Below are positions 63,903-64,000 of a stretch of DNA of 64,000 nucleotides, in pieces. The notes under the pieces were generated by a model, which searched no databases, had not been told where the DNA came from, and worked only from the letters and a program-made list of their open reading frames with translations. The first letter of the stretch is position 1. Every line of letters starts with the position of its first letter. This DNA is from an uncultured Collinsella sp. (GTDB lineage: Bacteria > Actinomycetota > Coriobacteriia > Coriobacteriales > Coriobacteriaceae): the NCBI GenBank assembly GCA_958443615.1, contig CAUCLI010000001.1, positions 1-64,000 on the forward strand, in the 5' to 3' direction. The position numbers and the translations under genes were made by a program.

Positions 63903-64000
63903 ATGAGGCGCCGTGTCATCTCCCGGATTTGTGTCAGGACGGCGTGGCATCCTATCTTCGTGGCGGATCACATGGCGGAGCATATGGCAGAAGTGCTCGA
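63903..64000 (+). CDS. Possible gene start running off the window
   Basis: An ATG at 63903 with GGGGG 3 nt upstream stays open to the window end (RRRVISRICVRTAWHPIFVA, then DHMAEHMAEVL). An in-frame ATG at 63972 is an alternative. The stretch is too short to identify; a chance frame is possible. Confidence 0.25.
   Translation, partial: MRRRVISRICVRTAWHPIFVADHMAEHMAEVL

Overview
The window is high-GC DNA centred on a bacterial chromosome origin. The layout is actinobacterial: dnaA-dnaN-recF-dciA(DUF721)-gyrB-gyrA run leftward, and rpmH-rnpA-yidD-yidC-jag-rsmG-parA-parB run rightward from one intergenic region that holds DnaA-box-like 9-mers. Gene content, an acidic extension on GyrA, LPXTG-type surface proteins with paired CxxC modules, a LoaP/NusG-led glycan cluster and WYL regulator pairs suggest a gut Coriobacteriia, most likely Collinsella or a close relative. 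That taxonomic call is inference, because no rRNA gene is present.

Left arm, 1-5.9 kb: a scarred mobile region. An IS21-type istA lacking its HTH end is followed by an intact-looking istB and a 5'-truncated IS30-type transposase. Both truncated transposases begin at the same 14-bp word. Next come a lone rfbB and the C-terminal remnant of a Wzx flippase. 5.9-15.1 kb: one leftward surface-polysaccharide operon headed by a LoaP/NusG-type antiterminator and an initiating sugar transferase. It continues with a GT2, two GT4 enzymes, a large HAD-domain protein, a Wzy-like polymerase and a Wzx-like flippase. The interior (about 6-13.8 kb) is clearly AT-richer than both ends, as expected of an exchanged serotype cassette. 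15.4-20.8 kb: a DUF4012 envelope protein with a bifunctional-nuclease-family protein, then a GH3 beta-glucosidase.

Replication core, 21.2-39 kb: gyrA, gyrB, dciA, recF, dnaN and dnaA. Four successive spacers from gyrA to dnaN each carry a pair of inverted REP-like units built on the core GGGGACRGGYRC. Upstream of dnaA, next to the presumed oriC, is an unusual protein with a HATPase domain, a Pro/Gln/Gly/Tyr-rich linker and a C-terminal winged helix. Rightward of the origin, rpmH to parB ends with a small membrane-anchored protein. Two perfect parS palindromes precede parA, and two one-mismatch parS look-alikes sit at the apex of long hairpins on either side of parAB.

Right arm, 39-64 kb: rlmN, ddl, an exonuclease-DinG helicase, two WYL regulators, a 992-residue membrane protein resembling a split and degenerate M28 peptidase, a sortase overlapping its multi-domain SpaA-type substrate, tRNA-Gly, purB, two LPXTG surface proteins, a TRIC/UPF0126 channel, two tRNA-Ser genes and a DUF4013 membrane protein. 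The window ends in a possible partial reading frame. No CRISPR array, rRNA operon or intact prophage was seen.
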